From NCBI GenBank assembly GCA_015065725.1, contig SVPV01000005.1, positions 30,048-94,047 on the forward strand: a DNA stretch of 64,000 nt, given 5' to 3'. Shown here piece after piece: positions 56,336-64,000 of the stretch; the stretch's first letter is position 1, and every line of letters begins with the position of its first letter. Under the pieces are notes generated by a model that was not told the DNA's origin, did not search any database, and saw only the letters and a list, made by a program, of their open reading frames with translations. Source of the stretch: Oscillospiraceae bacterium. Lineage in GTDB: Bacteria; Bacillota; Clostridia; Oscillospirales; Acutalibacteraceae. The position numbers were made by a program, and so were the translations under genes.

Positions 56336-57079
56336 ATGAGAGATATTTCTTTAATGTATATTTTAAATTTAGCACTACGTAGGATTTGGGTGCTTATTTT
56401 AGCTGCTATAGTTTTTGCGGCAGGGGCTTTTTGTTATTGCAAGTTTTTAGCTACGCCCGAATATACCGCTACGGCCTCTGTGCTTGTAACAAACGGCGGT
56501 ATTATGGTACAAAACAAAGAAAACAGTAAGGATACCATAAGTACAACAGATATTTCTGCATCAATAAATTTGGTTGATACGGTTACCGATATTCTTGAAA
56601 CCTCGGATATATATAAGCAGCTTGCTGAAAAAACCGATAACAAGTATACATATAAGCAGCTTAAAAGCAGAACAACAATATCTGCTAAAACAGATAATTC
56701 AATGTTTGTTGATGTTAGCTTTAGTGCGGCGGACCCAACAGAAGCGGCAAATATGGTTAATGCATTTGTTGAGCTTACGCCCGAATATATAGTGAGCTTT
56801 GTTCCGTATTCAAATGTTGCTGTGGCAGCTACCGCAGATTCGGCAACTCTTGTATTCCCTAGCACTGCAATGATAATTGTTATGGCGGCTGTAATCGGTG
56901 TAGCTATCGCTTTTGTAATAGTATTCATTATTGATTCTTTCGATCAGGCAATACTTGGTGAAAAGGACTTTACTTCTCACTATGATATTCCGCTTATAGG
57001 AAGCGTTCCCGATTTTGAAACTATGAATATCGAAGCATCTAACTATTATCAGAAGGGAGCAGGTACTAATGGCTATTAA
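56336..57079 (+). CDS. Wzz/CapA-type chain-length determinant and kinase activator, second copy
   Basis: Membrane segments at about 17-37 and 175-200 frame an extracellular Wzz domain, as in CpsC/YwqC. Start set at ATG 56336 behind GGAG; TTG 56324 is part of that site. It lacks a clear proline-rich motif before the second helix (VFPSTAMIIV). It ends inside the start of the kinase (11-base overlap). Only moderate similarity to the first copy at 42.9 kb, so the two modules are old paralogs or separate acquisitions. Confidence 0.92.
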   Translation: MRDISLMYILNLALRRIWVLILAAIVFAAGAFCYCKFLATPEYTATASVLVTNGGIMVQNKENSKDTISTTDISASINLVDTVTDILETSDIYKQLAEKTDNKYTYKQLKSRTTISAKTDNSMFVDVSFSAADPTEAANMVNAFVELTPEYIVSFVPYSNVAVAATADSATLVFPSTAMIIVMAAVIGVAIAFVIVFIIDSFDQAILGEKDFTSHYDIPLIGSVPDFETMNIEASNYYQKGAGTNGY

Positions 57080-57947
57080 GAACAGGTTCTCAAAAAAGCA
57101 AAAAAACTATAAGAGTTATGTTGTAAACAGTGCTATGGACGATAATTCTGCCCCGCAGTCATCGGTAGAAAAAAAGGCTCCCTTTGCTGTTGTAGAGGCA
57201 TATAAGGCTATTCGTACCAACCTAATGTTTCTTTTATCGCAGGAAAACGGTAAGGTGCTTGCCTTTACAAGTTCTAATGCGAGTGAGGGTAAATCTACCA
57301 CCTCTGTAAATGTTGCTATAGCCTTTTCACAGCTTGGCGTTAAGGTGCTTATTATAGATGCTGACCTTCGTCGTTCGTCTATACATAAAAAAATGCGTCT
57401 TGAAAATAACGACGGTCTGTCAAATGTTGTTGCTGGATTTTCGGATTTTGAAACGGCTGTTCAGTCTGCTAATCCCCATCTGGATGTTTTGACAGCAGGG
57501 CCTATTCCGCCTAACCCATCTGAGCTTTTAGGCTCAAAGGGCTTTGAGGAGCTTATGAGCAAGGCTAGGGAAAAGTATGACTATATTATAATTGATACAC
57601 CTCCTCTTAATATCGTAACAGACGCACTTCTTATAGGCCCGCATACAGACGGTATCATTTTAGTAGTACGTGATGCTTTTACACCTCACGATACTATAAG
57701 ACGTGCTATAAGCTCGGCTAAATTTGCCAACATTAAGATTTTGGGTGCCATTATGAATGGTGCTAATCCCAAAAACTCTCGCAGATACTCATACCGTAGA
57801 TACGGCTACAAATACGGTAGATATGGTTATGGTTACGGTGGCTACGGATATGGAAGTTATGGTTATGGTAACTATGGTTACAGTAGCCGTAGGTCATACA
57901 CTTCTTATGAAGATAAGAGCGAGAAAAGAGCCAAAAATAAGAAATAA
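57069..57947 (+). CDS. BY-type tyrosine kinase with expanded Gly/Tyr tail, second copy
   Basis: CpsD/YwqD-family kinase of 292 residues: Walker A ASEGKSTTS (about 75), Walker A' LIIDADLRRSS, Walker B YDYIIIDTPPLN. After the core (to about 238) is a tail with 16 tyrosines in about 41 residues, largely Gly-Tyr pairs with Arg and Ser (57786-57911), before a basic end. The first copy has seven Tyr, and usual tails have about four to seven. At DNA level the tail is built of GGTTAT/GGCTAC-type six-base units, so slippage could have lengthened it. AAGGGAG lies 9 bases upstream. Confidence 0.95.
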   Translation: MAIKNRFSKKQKNYKSYVVNSAMDDNSAPQSSVEKKAPFAVVEAYKAIRTNLMFLLSQENGKVLAFTSSNASEGKSTTSVNVAIAFSQLGVKVLIIDADLRRSSIHKKMRLENNDGLSNVVAGFSDFETAVQSANPHLDVLTAGPIPPNPSELLGSKGFEELMSKAREKYDYIIIDTPPLNIVTDALLIGPHTDGIILVVRDAFTPHDTIRRAISSAKFANIKILGAIMNGANPKNSRRYSYRRYGYKYGRYGYGYGGYGYGSYGYGNYGYSSRRSYTSYEDKSEKRAKNKK

Positions 57948-57959
57948 TAGGAATTTTTG

Positions 57960-58697
57960 ATGAGATATATTGATATTCATTCACATATACTGCACGGTGT
58001 AGATGATGGCTCAAAAAGTCTTGATATGTCTTTAGAGTTGCTTGCTATGATGGGCAATCAAGGTATAACCGATGTTATAGCCACACCGCATTTTGATGCA
58101 AGATATGAAAATTTTGAGGAATATAAAGAGACCGCTACATCAGCCTTTGAGGAGCTTAAAAGTGCCTCAAGCGGTAAAGGGTTGCCGAATATTTACCTTG
58201 GAAGTGAAGTATACTATTTTAAGGGTATAGGTAAAAGTAACGGTATAAGAAATCTTACCTTGGCAGACTCAAAGTATTTGCTTTTGGAATTGTCGGGTGC
58301 AGATATTGATGATACTGTTATAAAGGAAATTCAAGGTATATACGATAATGTTGGTCTGATTCCGATTTTGGCACATGTAGAAAGATATGCTACCGTTAAG
58401 GGCTTTAAAAAGCTCTTAAAGCTTTTTGACAGCGGATTGGCAATGGCACAAATTAATGCACCCTCTGTTTTTGGGCAGCCATTTAAGCGTGCTGCTTTAA
58501 AACTTATAAAAAAGGGATATGCTTCTTTTATTGCTACCGACGCACATTCTACCGACCGTCGTCCGCCTATGCTCTCGCAGGCACTTGATACGGTTGAAGA
58601 ACAGTTTGGCACCCATCAAAAAAGCGTATTTCTTAAAAATTCAGAAAAACTTTTAGATGAAATTTTAAAAACACAAAAGGAAAATATTTTTATATGA
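57960..58697 (+). CDS. PHP-type tyrosine phosphatase CpsB/YwqE
   Basis: Manganese-dependent phosphatase that reverses BY-kinase autophosphorylation. PHP metal motifs DIHSHILHGVDDGS (residues 3-16), ATPHFDA and ILAHVERY, and the C-terminal TDAHSTDRR. Start set at ATG 57960 with AGGA about 8 bases upstream. 245 residues. It is 12 bases after the kinase, so this module is the full CpsBCD set; the copy at 42-43.6 kb lacks a phosphatase and may share this one. Confidence 0.95.
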   Translation: MRYIDIHSHILHGVDDGSKSLDMSLELLAMMGNQGITDVIATPHFDARYENFEEYKETATSAFEELKSASSGKGLPNIYLGSEVYYFKGIGKSNGIRNLTLADSKYLLLELSGADIDDTVIKEIQGIYDNVGLIPILAHVERYATVKGFKKLLKLFDSGLAMAQINAPSVFGQPFKRAALKLIKKGYASFIATDAHSTDRRPPMLSQALDTVEEQFGTHQKSVFLKNSEKLLDEILKTQKENIFI

Positions 58698-59512
58698 AAA
58701 GCAACACTGTAAACATAAATAATAGCGGTGATTTGGTTTATATAACTTTTCCAAAACTTGAAAGGTGTGGCGTTGTTCGTCACACCTTTTCTACAAGGTA
58801 CGGAGGAGTAAGTAAGGGTAAATACAGCAGTATGAATTTAAGCTTTTTAAACGGCGATAGTATAGAAGCTGTAACAGAAAATTACCGAAGAATATGCAGT
58901 GCGGTAGGCATTGATACCGCACATTTGGTTTTAAGCCGTCAAACCCATACAAAAAATGTCCGTGTGGTAACTGAGGCGGATTGTGGCACAGGGTACACGA
59001 AGCCCTCCTTTTTGGATGTTGACGGACTTATAACAAACTGTAGGGGTGTGGCACTTGTAACACAGTATGCCGACTGTACACCGCTTTTGTTCTGCGACCC
59101 TGTAAAGCGTGTTATTGCAACCTCACACGCGGGTTGGCGTGGAACGGCACTTAAGATTGGTGCTGAAACGGTTAAAAAAATGCAGAGCGAGTTTGGGTGT
59201 AATCCAAGTGACATCATTGCGGCAATAGGCCCCGCAATAGATAGCTGTTGTTATGAGGTTGATACACCTGTTTTTGAAGCCTTTAAAAACATTGGAATAT
59301 CACTTGATGGTGTGTTTTTCAAAACTGACGAAACCCATTACCGCCTTAACATTAAGGAGGCAAACCGCAGGATTTTAATAGCTAGCGGTATATTGCCGTC
59401 AAATATAGATGTTGCCGATATTTGTACCTGCTGTAATTCGGCGGCACTTCATTCCCATAGAGCGACAGGCGGTGAGAGGGGAAATTTGGCAGCTATTATA
59501 GAGCTTGTTTAG
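58694..59512 (+). CDS. pgeF: Peptidoglycan editing factor PgeF (YfiH/laccase-domain)
   Basis: Multicopper-oxidase-like fold protein that corrects L-Ser misincorporation in the muropeptide. LVLSRQTHTKNV (metal His), TQYADCTPLLFCD and SHAGWRGT and CTCC-NSAALHSHRATGGERGN motifs are present. 272 residues. It overlaps the phosphatase gene by ATGA. A strong promoter begins right after its stop codon. Confidence 0.93.
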   Translation: MKSNTVNINNSGDLVYITFPKLERCGVVRHTFSTRYGGVSKGKYSSMNLSFLNGDSIEAVTENYRRICSAVGIDTAHLVLSRQTHTKNVRVVTEADCGTGYTKPSFLDVDGLITNCRGVALVTQYADCTPLLFCDPVKRVIATSHAGWRGTALKIGAETVKKMQSEFGCNPSDIIAAIGPAIDSCCYEVDTPVFEAFKNIGISLDGVFFKTDETHYRLNIKEANRRILIASGILPSNIDVADICTCCNSAALHSHRATGGERGNLAAIIELV

Positions 59513-59541
59513 TTGACAACCTAAGGGAGATATATTATACT
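59513..59541 (+). promoter_or_regulatory. Sigma-A promoter of the cohesin-dockerin pair
   Basis: TTGACA (59513-59518) begins right after the pgeF stop, with a 17-base spacer and TATACT (59536-59541). It is 33 bases before the cohesin gene and indicates a separate transcription unit. Confidence 0.8.
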
Positions 59542-59574
59542 TTACTTAGAAGTGTTTTGGGTAGGAGGTTTCTT

Positions 59575-60738
59575 ATGAAAAAGCTAAAAAAAGCAATAAT
59601 AGTGTTTTTATGTGTACTTATGGCTTTTTCAAGCCTCGGTATAGTATCACATGCTAAATCTTTGACTTGGTCGACTACTATTACTATTGATAATGTTACC
59701 GCTACACCAGGTGATACGGTTTATGTAAATGTAAATCTTTCGGATAACGTATACGGTATAATGGCAATGACCTTTTCAATTCTTTATGACAATAATGTGT
59801 TAAGCTATGTGGGTTATCAAGACGGTAAATTGAATTATAAAGACAAAAACGGTGTTACTAAAACCTACGGATTTTTTCAATACTATATTAATGACCGTGG
59901 CGATTATATCAGCATTGTTGATTGTGAAAACAAAAATCAACAAGGCTCGGGAACACTTATTACGTTAGAATTCAAGGTAAAAGATAACGCTGCTGCAGGT
60001 ACTTATTCTATAAAAATGGCGAATGTCAGACCTTACGAAAAGGGAGAAAGTTTAAAAGGATGTTTTGCAAACTGGTATGGTGACACCATCAATCCCGTGC
60101 TTACAAACGGTAGTATTACGATACCTTTAACACAAAAAAACTGCCAACATAATTTCGGTAGTTGGACAAAAAAGACCGATGCCTCGTGTGTTAATGAGGG
60201 AATAGAGGTGCGTAACTGTTCTATCTGCGGAAAGCTGGAAAACAGAATGGTTTCAAAAACTGACCATTTTTATGATAAAAATTGGACGGTTGATACGGTA
60301 GCTACGGCTGACGAGGACGGTATTTTATCTCGTCATTGTACGGTTTGCAATAAGAAAACCGATTATAAATTTTTTACATATTCGTCCGCTGTACAAAATG
60401 ACGTTAAAAATGAAGTCGGTGCAGAGCTTACTAAGGCAGAGGTTGATTTATTAGAAAGTCTTGAGGCTGATGATATAGAAAATAACAATCCTGATTCTAG
60501 TAATTTAGAAAATGGTAACAATGAAAACGATAATTCTAATCCGAGCGGCGACATTTCTGAAGAAATCCCTGAAAATGCAGGCGTACTTGTTGAGGTCGCT
60601 AAGAAAGAAAATACTGCTAAAACAGGTATTGCGGGCAGAATATATGATTATCTTTACGGTACTAAGTCGGGTGCGGGTATAATAAATGTGATTTTAAAAG
60701 CGTTAAAGGAATTTTTTCAAGAGCTTTTCAAAAATTAG
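59575..60738 (+). CDS. Cohesin-domain cell surface protein
   Basis: Signal peptide (about 1-25; start set at ATG 59575 behind AGGAGG). A cohesin-like domain spans about residues 30-180: TATPGDTVYVNVNLSD, GIMAMTFSILYDNNVLSYVG, GTLITLEFKVKDNAAAGTYSIK. A Cys/His region follows with two CxxC-type pairs (NCSICG, HCTVCN) and HNFGSW, as in repeats found in clostridial surface proteins. An acidic Asn/Glu linker then leads to a C-terminal amphipathic segment of about 45 residues with no LPxTG. It is 17 bases ahead of a dockerin-bearing transglutaminase. Confidence 0.85.
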   Translation: MKKLKKAIIVFLCVLMAFSSLGIVSHAKSLTWSTTITIDNVTATPGDTVYVNVNLSDNVYGIMAMTFSILYDNNVLSYVGYQDGKLNYKDKNGVTKTYGFFQYYINDRGDYISIVDCENKNQQGSGTLITLEFKVKDNAAAGTYSIKMANVRPYEKGESLKGCFANWYGDTINPVLTNGSITIPLTQKNCQHNFGSWTKKTDASCVNEGIEVRNCSICGKLENRMVSKTDHFYDKNWTVDTVATADEDGILSRHCTVCNKKTDYKFFTYSSAVQNDVKNEVGAELTKAEVDLLESLEADDIENNNPDSSNLENGNNENDNSNPSGDISEEIPENAGVLVEVAKKENTAKTGIAGRIYDYLYGTKSGAGIINVILKALKEFFQELFKN

Positions 60739-60755
60739 AAAAGAGTTGATATACT

Positions 60756-62153
60756 TTGAAAAAGATACTTTCTCTGATAACGGTGTTTGCAATAATGTTT
60801 TCTGTTTTGTCAACTAATGCTTCGGCACAAACAGGTACCGTTTCTCCATATGAAAAACTGTATATGGGTATGCTTAATATGGAATCTGTTATAGATTTAA
60901 GCGAATATATGATTCCTGAGGCGGAAATAGGAAGTTATATAACCTCTGTTTTGCATACATATCCCGAACTGTTCCATATTTCAAATGAGTATTATTATTG
61001 GCTTGATGAGAGCGAAAGCACCTATATATCTCAAGTGGCGTTTAACTATATTATGACTAAAGAGGAGTATAAAAACCGCCTTAATGAATTCGATTTGTGG
61101 GTTGAGGAAATCGCCTCAGGTGTTGACAGTAGTGCTACTGACCTTGAAAAACTTTTTTATGTCCACGAGTATTTTGTTTCGCATTTGGAATACGATTATT
61201 CTGAAACAATATTTGATGCTTACAATATGTTGAAGTACAAAACAGGTGTTTGTCAGGCATATACCTTGGCTTTTACGGCTGTTGTGAGAAAAATGGGTAT
61301 ATACAGCACCTCTGCTTTAAATGATGCCGAAAGACATTGTTGGAATATTGTAAAACTTGGTGATAATTATTATCATATAGACGTAACTCACGATGACCCA
61401 CGGGTTGTTTATGAAGATTCTCAGAACAATGATTTTAACGCCGGCAATTATGGTAGAAGAAGTCTTTTTTTGTTGTCCGATGATACGGTGAAAAAATTTT
61501 CGTATCATTCCTCTTGGGTTAGTGTTGGCGGTCAATATGTTTGCAGTGATACTACATATGAAAACAAGTTTTGGGAGAGCTATAAACATCCAAACATCTA
61601 TTGTGACGGCGGTTGGTATCAAGTGTGTGAGCAAGGAAAGTTCACGAGTGAAAACGGAAATATGTATTGGTCTGCCGATATAAAAAGGGTTATGGAAAAC
61701 GGCGAAATGCAAGTTTTGAAGACGATAAATACACCTGCTAAAAAAACAAATAACCAATATGTTAGTGTAAATCATAACGGTTATGCTGTGGGTAATTTGA
61801 TATACGGTAACTCTAATAATAATTTTTGGTGGTATAATCCTAAAACGGAAGAATTTAAGGTCTTTTTTGTAGCACCGTATGATGTCATAGAAAGCTATTA
61901 TTACTGTGGTAAAATATTTTATTTGCTTTCAAATAATGAAGGGATTTATGCTTGGCGGTATTATCAGCTTGCGATGGGCGATATCGACGGTGACGGTATG
62001 ATATTAGCAAATGACCTTGTTGGAATTAAAAAATTCCTGCTTTTAAGGGAAGCTGATTTTAATTACGGACTGTTAGATTTTAATGCTGACGGATATATAA
62101 ATATCTTGGACTATATTGATATGAATAAGGCAGTATCCAATGCAACAGTATAG
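60756..62153 (+). CDS. Secreted transglutaminase-like protein with C-terminal dockerin
   Basis: Start is TTG 60756 with a signal peptide ending near residue 24 (TNASA). A transglutaminase-like core spans about 130-215: Cys in TGVCQAYTLAFT, His in ERHCWNIVKL, Asp in YHIDVTHDDP, the usual papain-like triad. Beyond it lies an unassigned beta-rich part (about 250-405), then a type I-like dockerin (about 407-465) with two calcium loops, DIDGDGMILANDL and DFNADGYINILDY. It likely crosslinks or cuts peptides while held by a cohesin, plausibly that of the gene just upstream. Strong terminator downstream. Confidence 0.9.
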   Translation: MKKILSLITVFAIMFSVLSTNASAQTGTVSPYEKLYMGMLNMESVIDLSEYMIPEAEIGSYITSVLHTYPELFHISNEYYYWLDESESTYISQVAFNYIMTKEEYKNRLNEFDLWVEEIASGVDSSATDLEKLFYVHEYFVSHLEYDYSETIFDAYNMLKYKTGVCQAYTLAFTAVVRKMGIYSTSALNDAERHCWNIVKLGDNYYHIDVTHDDPRVVYEDSQNNDFNAGNYGRRSLFLLSDDTVKKFSYHSSWVSVGGQYVCSDTTYENKFWESYKHPNIYCDGGWYQVCEQGKFTSENGNMYWSADIKRVMENGEMQVLKTINTPAKKTNNQYVSVNHNGYAVGNLIYGNSNNNFWWYNPKTEEFKVFFVAPYDVIESYYYCGKIFYLLSNNEGIYAWRYYQLAMGDIDGDGMILANDLVGIKKFLLLREADFNYGLLDFNADGYINILDYIDMNKAVSNATV

Positions 62154-62180
62154 GCTGACGAGTTCGACTTTCATCAGCCT
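62152..62180 (+). repeat. Small hairpin directly after the transglutaminase stop
   Basis: GGCTGA pairs with TCAGCC around a 15-base loop, immediately ahead of the main terminator. Confidence 0.5.
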
Positions 62181-62184
62181 AAAT

Positions 62185-62221
62185 AAAACCCCTCTGCACA
62201 TAAATTGTGCAGAGGGGTTTT
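62185..62221. terminator. Strong bidirectional terminator
   Basis: A perfect 16-bp stem (62185-62200 with 62206-62221), loop TAAAT, with A and T runs at each side. It serves the transglutaminase gene (plus) and the substrate-binding protein (minus). Confidence 0.93.
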
Positions 62222-62232
62222 GAGTGTATCGG

Positions 62233-63720
62233 TTAGTCGTCCTTTTCAATAAAGGAAAAGTCAATATATCCGCCGAGGGTGCTGGAATAAACACCTGTTA
62301 AATCTTTATTATATACAATGTTGGTGTTTTCAAAGGCTATTGGTATAATATGGTTTGTCTTAAGGATATCGGCTTGTATATCAGCTAGGTTTTTGCCACT
62401 ATAGTTTACACCGAAGTTTTCAAGATATTCGTCTATATACCCGCTAGTGAGCCTTACACAAAAGACCGACATAGGTAACGAGTGGGTGGTAAGCTGCGGT
62501 ATTAGATGTTCGTTTTCGGCATAAGGAGTTATATTTACAAATGCACTTAAGGTTTGTTGCCAATGTCCTACAATGGCGGTCACAACAGGCTTTATAGAGG
62601 GGCTGTCATAGTAAGTTAGAGTGGTGTTCGGAAGCTTTTTGTCTTCAAAATTCATAATTTCTGATGAGAATAATGAGAATGCACTAGCGGCGTCATAGCC
62701 GTTTAAACCTACGCCGACGGTGTTATCAAGTGAGCCTAGAATTTCAGGATAAATCGAATCCGATACTCTAAAGCCTACCGCTAACTTGTCCTTGTAAACC
62801 GAGCTATCCGATAATAGAGCAAAGGATTTTCTTAAATTGTCGCTATACTCATTCCCGAGGCTTAAAAACCAACATATATTTTCAAAAGAAAGGGTCTTAA
62901 AGTCCTCACCTTTAAACTCGGATATATCGGCATTGTCAATAAAGGCAATGTCTACCTTGTTGTCGCGTAGCCGCTCGGTAGGGGTGCTGTCTTCTTCAAG
63001 CGAAAAGAATACTGCACCGTTCAGTGCTTTAAAATTACCGTTATAGCTTGAGTTTCTGTAAATTCTTATACCAAAATCCTCACGGTTCCATTTTGTGATT
63101 GAATATGAGCCGTTGGAAATTATATATTGTGATTTTATTCCGTATTGACCTTTACAGGTTTTGAAAAAAGCCTCGTTACAGGGCATTGCTATCGAGGTAG
63201 TAAGCGTTTTTTCAAAATCAGCATCCTCGCGGCAGAGGGTTATTTTAAGGGTGCGGTCGTCTAGTGCCGTAACGCCGAGTGACGCTGGGTTTGCACCGCC
63301 TAAATATACGTTTTCGGCATTTTTTATTGAAAAAAGTCTTTTTACAAAGGGAGCTTTTATTTCGGGGTCTACTGCACGCCTAAGGGCAAATACAAAATCG
63401 TGTGCAGTTAGCTTTTCGCCTGTACTCCAAGCGGCATTTTTTCTTAATTTAAAGGTGTAAACAAGTCCTTCCTTACTAAAGCTTTCGGCGGCGGCACAAA
63501 CAATTTCACCCTTTTGGTTTTCACGAAGCAGACCTTCATAAATGTTCCTTACAAGCAGTAGTTCTTGCTCGGTTGAAGCTAACTGTGCATCAAGTGTATT
63601 AGGCTTTTGGTTTAATTCAAAATAAACTATTGCCGAAGATTCGGAATCACCGCAACCAACTAAAGAACAAACTATTGCCGAGCATAAAAAACAACAGATA
63701 ATTACACGTAATAGCTTCAC
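62233..63720 (-). CDS. Oligopeptide-type ABC transporter substrate-binding lipoprotein
   Basis: SBP_bac_5 family, 495 residues. Start is GTG 63720. The signal ends in lipobox LVGC (Cys about residue 23). The conserved opening (PNTLDAQLASTEQELLLVRNIYEGLL) and the family signature AAESFSKEGLVYTFKLRKNAAWSTGEKLTAHDFVFALRRAVDP (about 77-120) match OppA-like proteins. No permease or ATPase gene adjoins it, so it is an orphan that probably works with a transporter elsewhere. Ligand unknown. Confidence 0.92.
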   Translation of the reverse strand: MKLLRVIICCFLCSAIVCSLVGCGDSESSAIVYFELNQKPNTLDAQLASTEQELLLVRNIYEGLLRENQKGEIVCAAAESFSKEGLVYTFKLRKNAAWSTGEKLTAHDFVFALRRAVDPEIKAPFVKRLFSIKNAENVYLGGANPASLGVTALDDRTLKITLCREDADFEKTLTTSIAMPCNEAFFKTCKGQYGIKSQYIISNGSYSITKWNREDFGIRIYRNSSYNGNFKALNGAVFFSLEEDSTPTERLRDNKVDIAFIDNADISEFKGEDFKTLSFENICWFLSLGNEYSDNLRKSFALLSDSSVYKDKLAVGFRVSDSIYPEILGSLDNTVGVGLNGYDAASAFSLFSSEIMNFEDKKLPNTTLTYYDSPSIKPVVTAIVGHWQQTLSAFVNITPYAENEHLIPQLTTHSLPMSVFCVRLTSGYIDEYLENFGVNYSGKNLADIQADILKTNHIIPIAFENTNIVYNKDLTGVYSSTLGGYIDFSFIEKDD

Positions 63721-63753
63721 GAAAAAATCACCGCCTTATTATTAGTATTAAAA

Positions 63754-63782
63754 AGTATAACATAATAATAAATCTTTTGCAA
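63754..63782 (-). promoter_or_regulatory. Sigma-A promoter of the substrate-binding protein
   Basis: On the minus strand TTGCAA (63782-63777), 17-base spacer, TATACT (63759-63754), about 34 bases ahead of the GTG start. Confidence 0.65.
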
Positions 63783-63816
63783 CAAAACAAAATTTTTTAA
63801 AAATAAAAATTAATAC

Positions 63817-63845
63817 TTGACAAAAAAGGATGTAGACTATATAAT
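63817..63845 (+). promoter_or_regulatory. Consensus sigma-A promoter of the tRNA cluster
   Basis: TTGACA (63817-63822), a 17-base spacer and TATAAT (63840-63845): an exact match to both consensus boxes and spacing, 29 bases before tRNA-Met. Confidence 0.9.
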
Positions 63846-63874
63846 ATGTTAGTCACCTTTTGTGACGGAAGCAT

Positions 63875-63951
63875 GGCTGTATAGCTCAGTTGGCTAGAGC
63901 ATGCGGTTCATACCCGCAGTGTCATTGGTTCGAATCCAATTACAGCCACCA
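63875..63951 (+). tRNA. tRNA-Met (anticodon CAT), elongator type
   Basis: Acceptor GGCTGTA pairs with TACAGCC, anticodon loop TTCATAC, T-loop TTCGAAT, discriminator A, and CCA is encoded. A G-C start and the sequence match elongator tRNA-Met rather than initiator; a tRNA-Ile with modified CAT cannot be fully excluded. Confidence 0.93.
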
Positions 63952-63953
63952 AT

Positions 63954-64000
63954 GGCCCGGTGGTCAAGAGGCCTAAGACACCGCCCTTTCACGGCGGTAA
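63954..64000 (+). tRNA. tRNA-Glu (anticodon TTC), truncated by the window end
   Basis: Starts GGCCCGGTGGTCAAG, the usual tRNA-Glu 5' end, with anticodon stem CCGCC/GGCGG and loop CTTTCAC. The T-arm and acceptor 3' strand lie beyond the window. Two bases after tRNA-Met, same transcript. Confidence 0.9.

Noticed and set aside
56434..56928. Minus-strand hydrophobic frame of 164 codons opposite the second Wzz gene
   Set aside because: Antisense to a recognised gene, with composition that simply reflects the codons of the other strand.
57786..57911. Six-base DNA repeats as a non-coding repeat array
   Set aside because: They lie in frame in the kinase gene and encode a Tyr-rich tail expected for this family, so they are reported as a protein feature.

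Overview
The window reads as chromosome of an endospore-forming Clostridia member, most likely an Oscillospirales/Ruminococcaceae-type anaerobe. The reasons are a Gram-positive PolC replicative polymerase, the MEP isoprenoid pathway, a T-box branched-chain amino acid operon, ThyX instead of ThyA, a full spoIIA operon plus spoIIE, two spore-cortex hydrolases of SleB and SleC type, and one cohesin-domain protein with two dockerin-domain proteins. No phage, insertion sequence or CRISPR array is visible. Nearly all of it is densely packed housekeeping sequence. This placement is inference from gene content, not from a database comparison.

Layout. 0-1.7 kb: an accessory membrane protein with a tandem C-terminal repeat and a zinc-ribbon lipoprotein. 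1.7-13.9 kb, minus strand: pyrH-frr-uppS-cdsA-dxr-rseP-ispG-polC-ABC-F, a translation, envelope-lipid, isoprenoid and replication operon from one promoter at 13.9 kb. 13.9-26.7 kb, plus strand: a T-box leader and twelve genes, leuA-ilvB-ilvN-ilvC-ilvD-leuC-leuD-leuB, a DUF815 ATPase, ilvA and ridA, covering Ile/Val/Leu synthesis apart from the transaminase. 26.8-38 kb: a phosphoesterase lipoprotein, divergent PRPP synthetase, thyX-tmk, a DJ-1 protein, mltG-U32-PBP, then zapA-U32 on the other strand. 38.1-38.8 kb: tRNA-Arg(CCT) followed by a repeat-rich cassette with a four-helix-bundle gene. 39-42.1 kb: sleB and spoIIE back to back. 42.1-45.3 kb: a first BY-kinase pair, a coiled-coil protein, coaD and rsmD. 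45.4-48.6 kb: a dockerin protein and an HTH membrane regulator. 48.7-52.9 kb: spoIIAA-spoIIAB-sigF, folC and an M20 peptidase. 53-55.6 kb: a polysaccharide deacetylase and a SleC-like pair. 55.7-59.5 kb: dut, a second BY-kinase module with its PHP phosphatase, and pgeF. 59.5-62.2 kb: a cohesin protein and a dockerin transglutaminase. 62.2-64 kb: an oligopeptide-binding lipoprotein and a tRNA-Met/tRNA-Glu cluster that runs off the window.

Most notable points: PolC appears to lack the whole inserted proofreading exonuclease while staying in frame; one BY-kinase carries a 16-tyrosine Gly/Tyr tail; a cohesin protein sits beside a dockerin transglutaminase; the spoIIE promoter has the unusual 21-base spacing known from Bacillus, with Spo0A-box-like sequences; rseP seems to lack a normal start codon at its Shine-Dalgarno; a class B PBP has KTA in place of KTG and starts directly on a terminator-like 21-bp stem; and a self-complementary repeat cassette lies behind tRNA-Arg.
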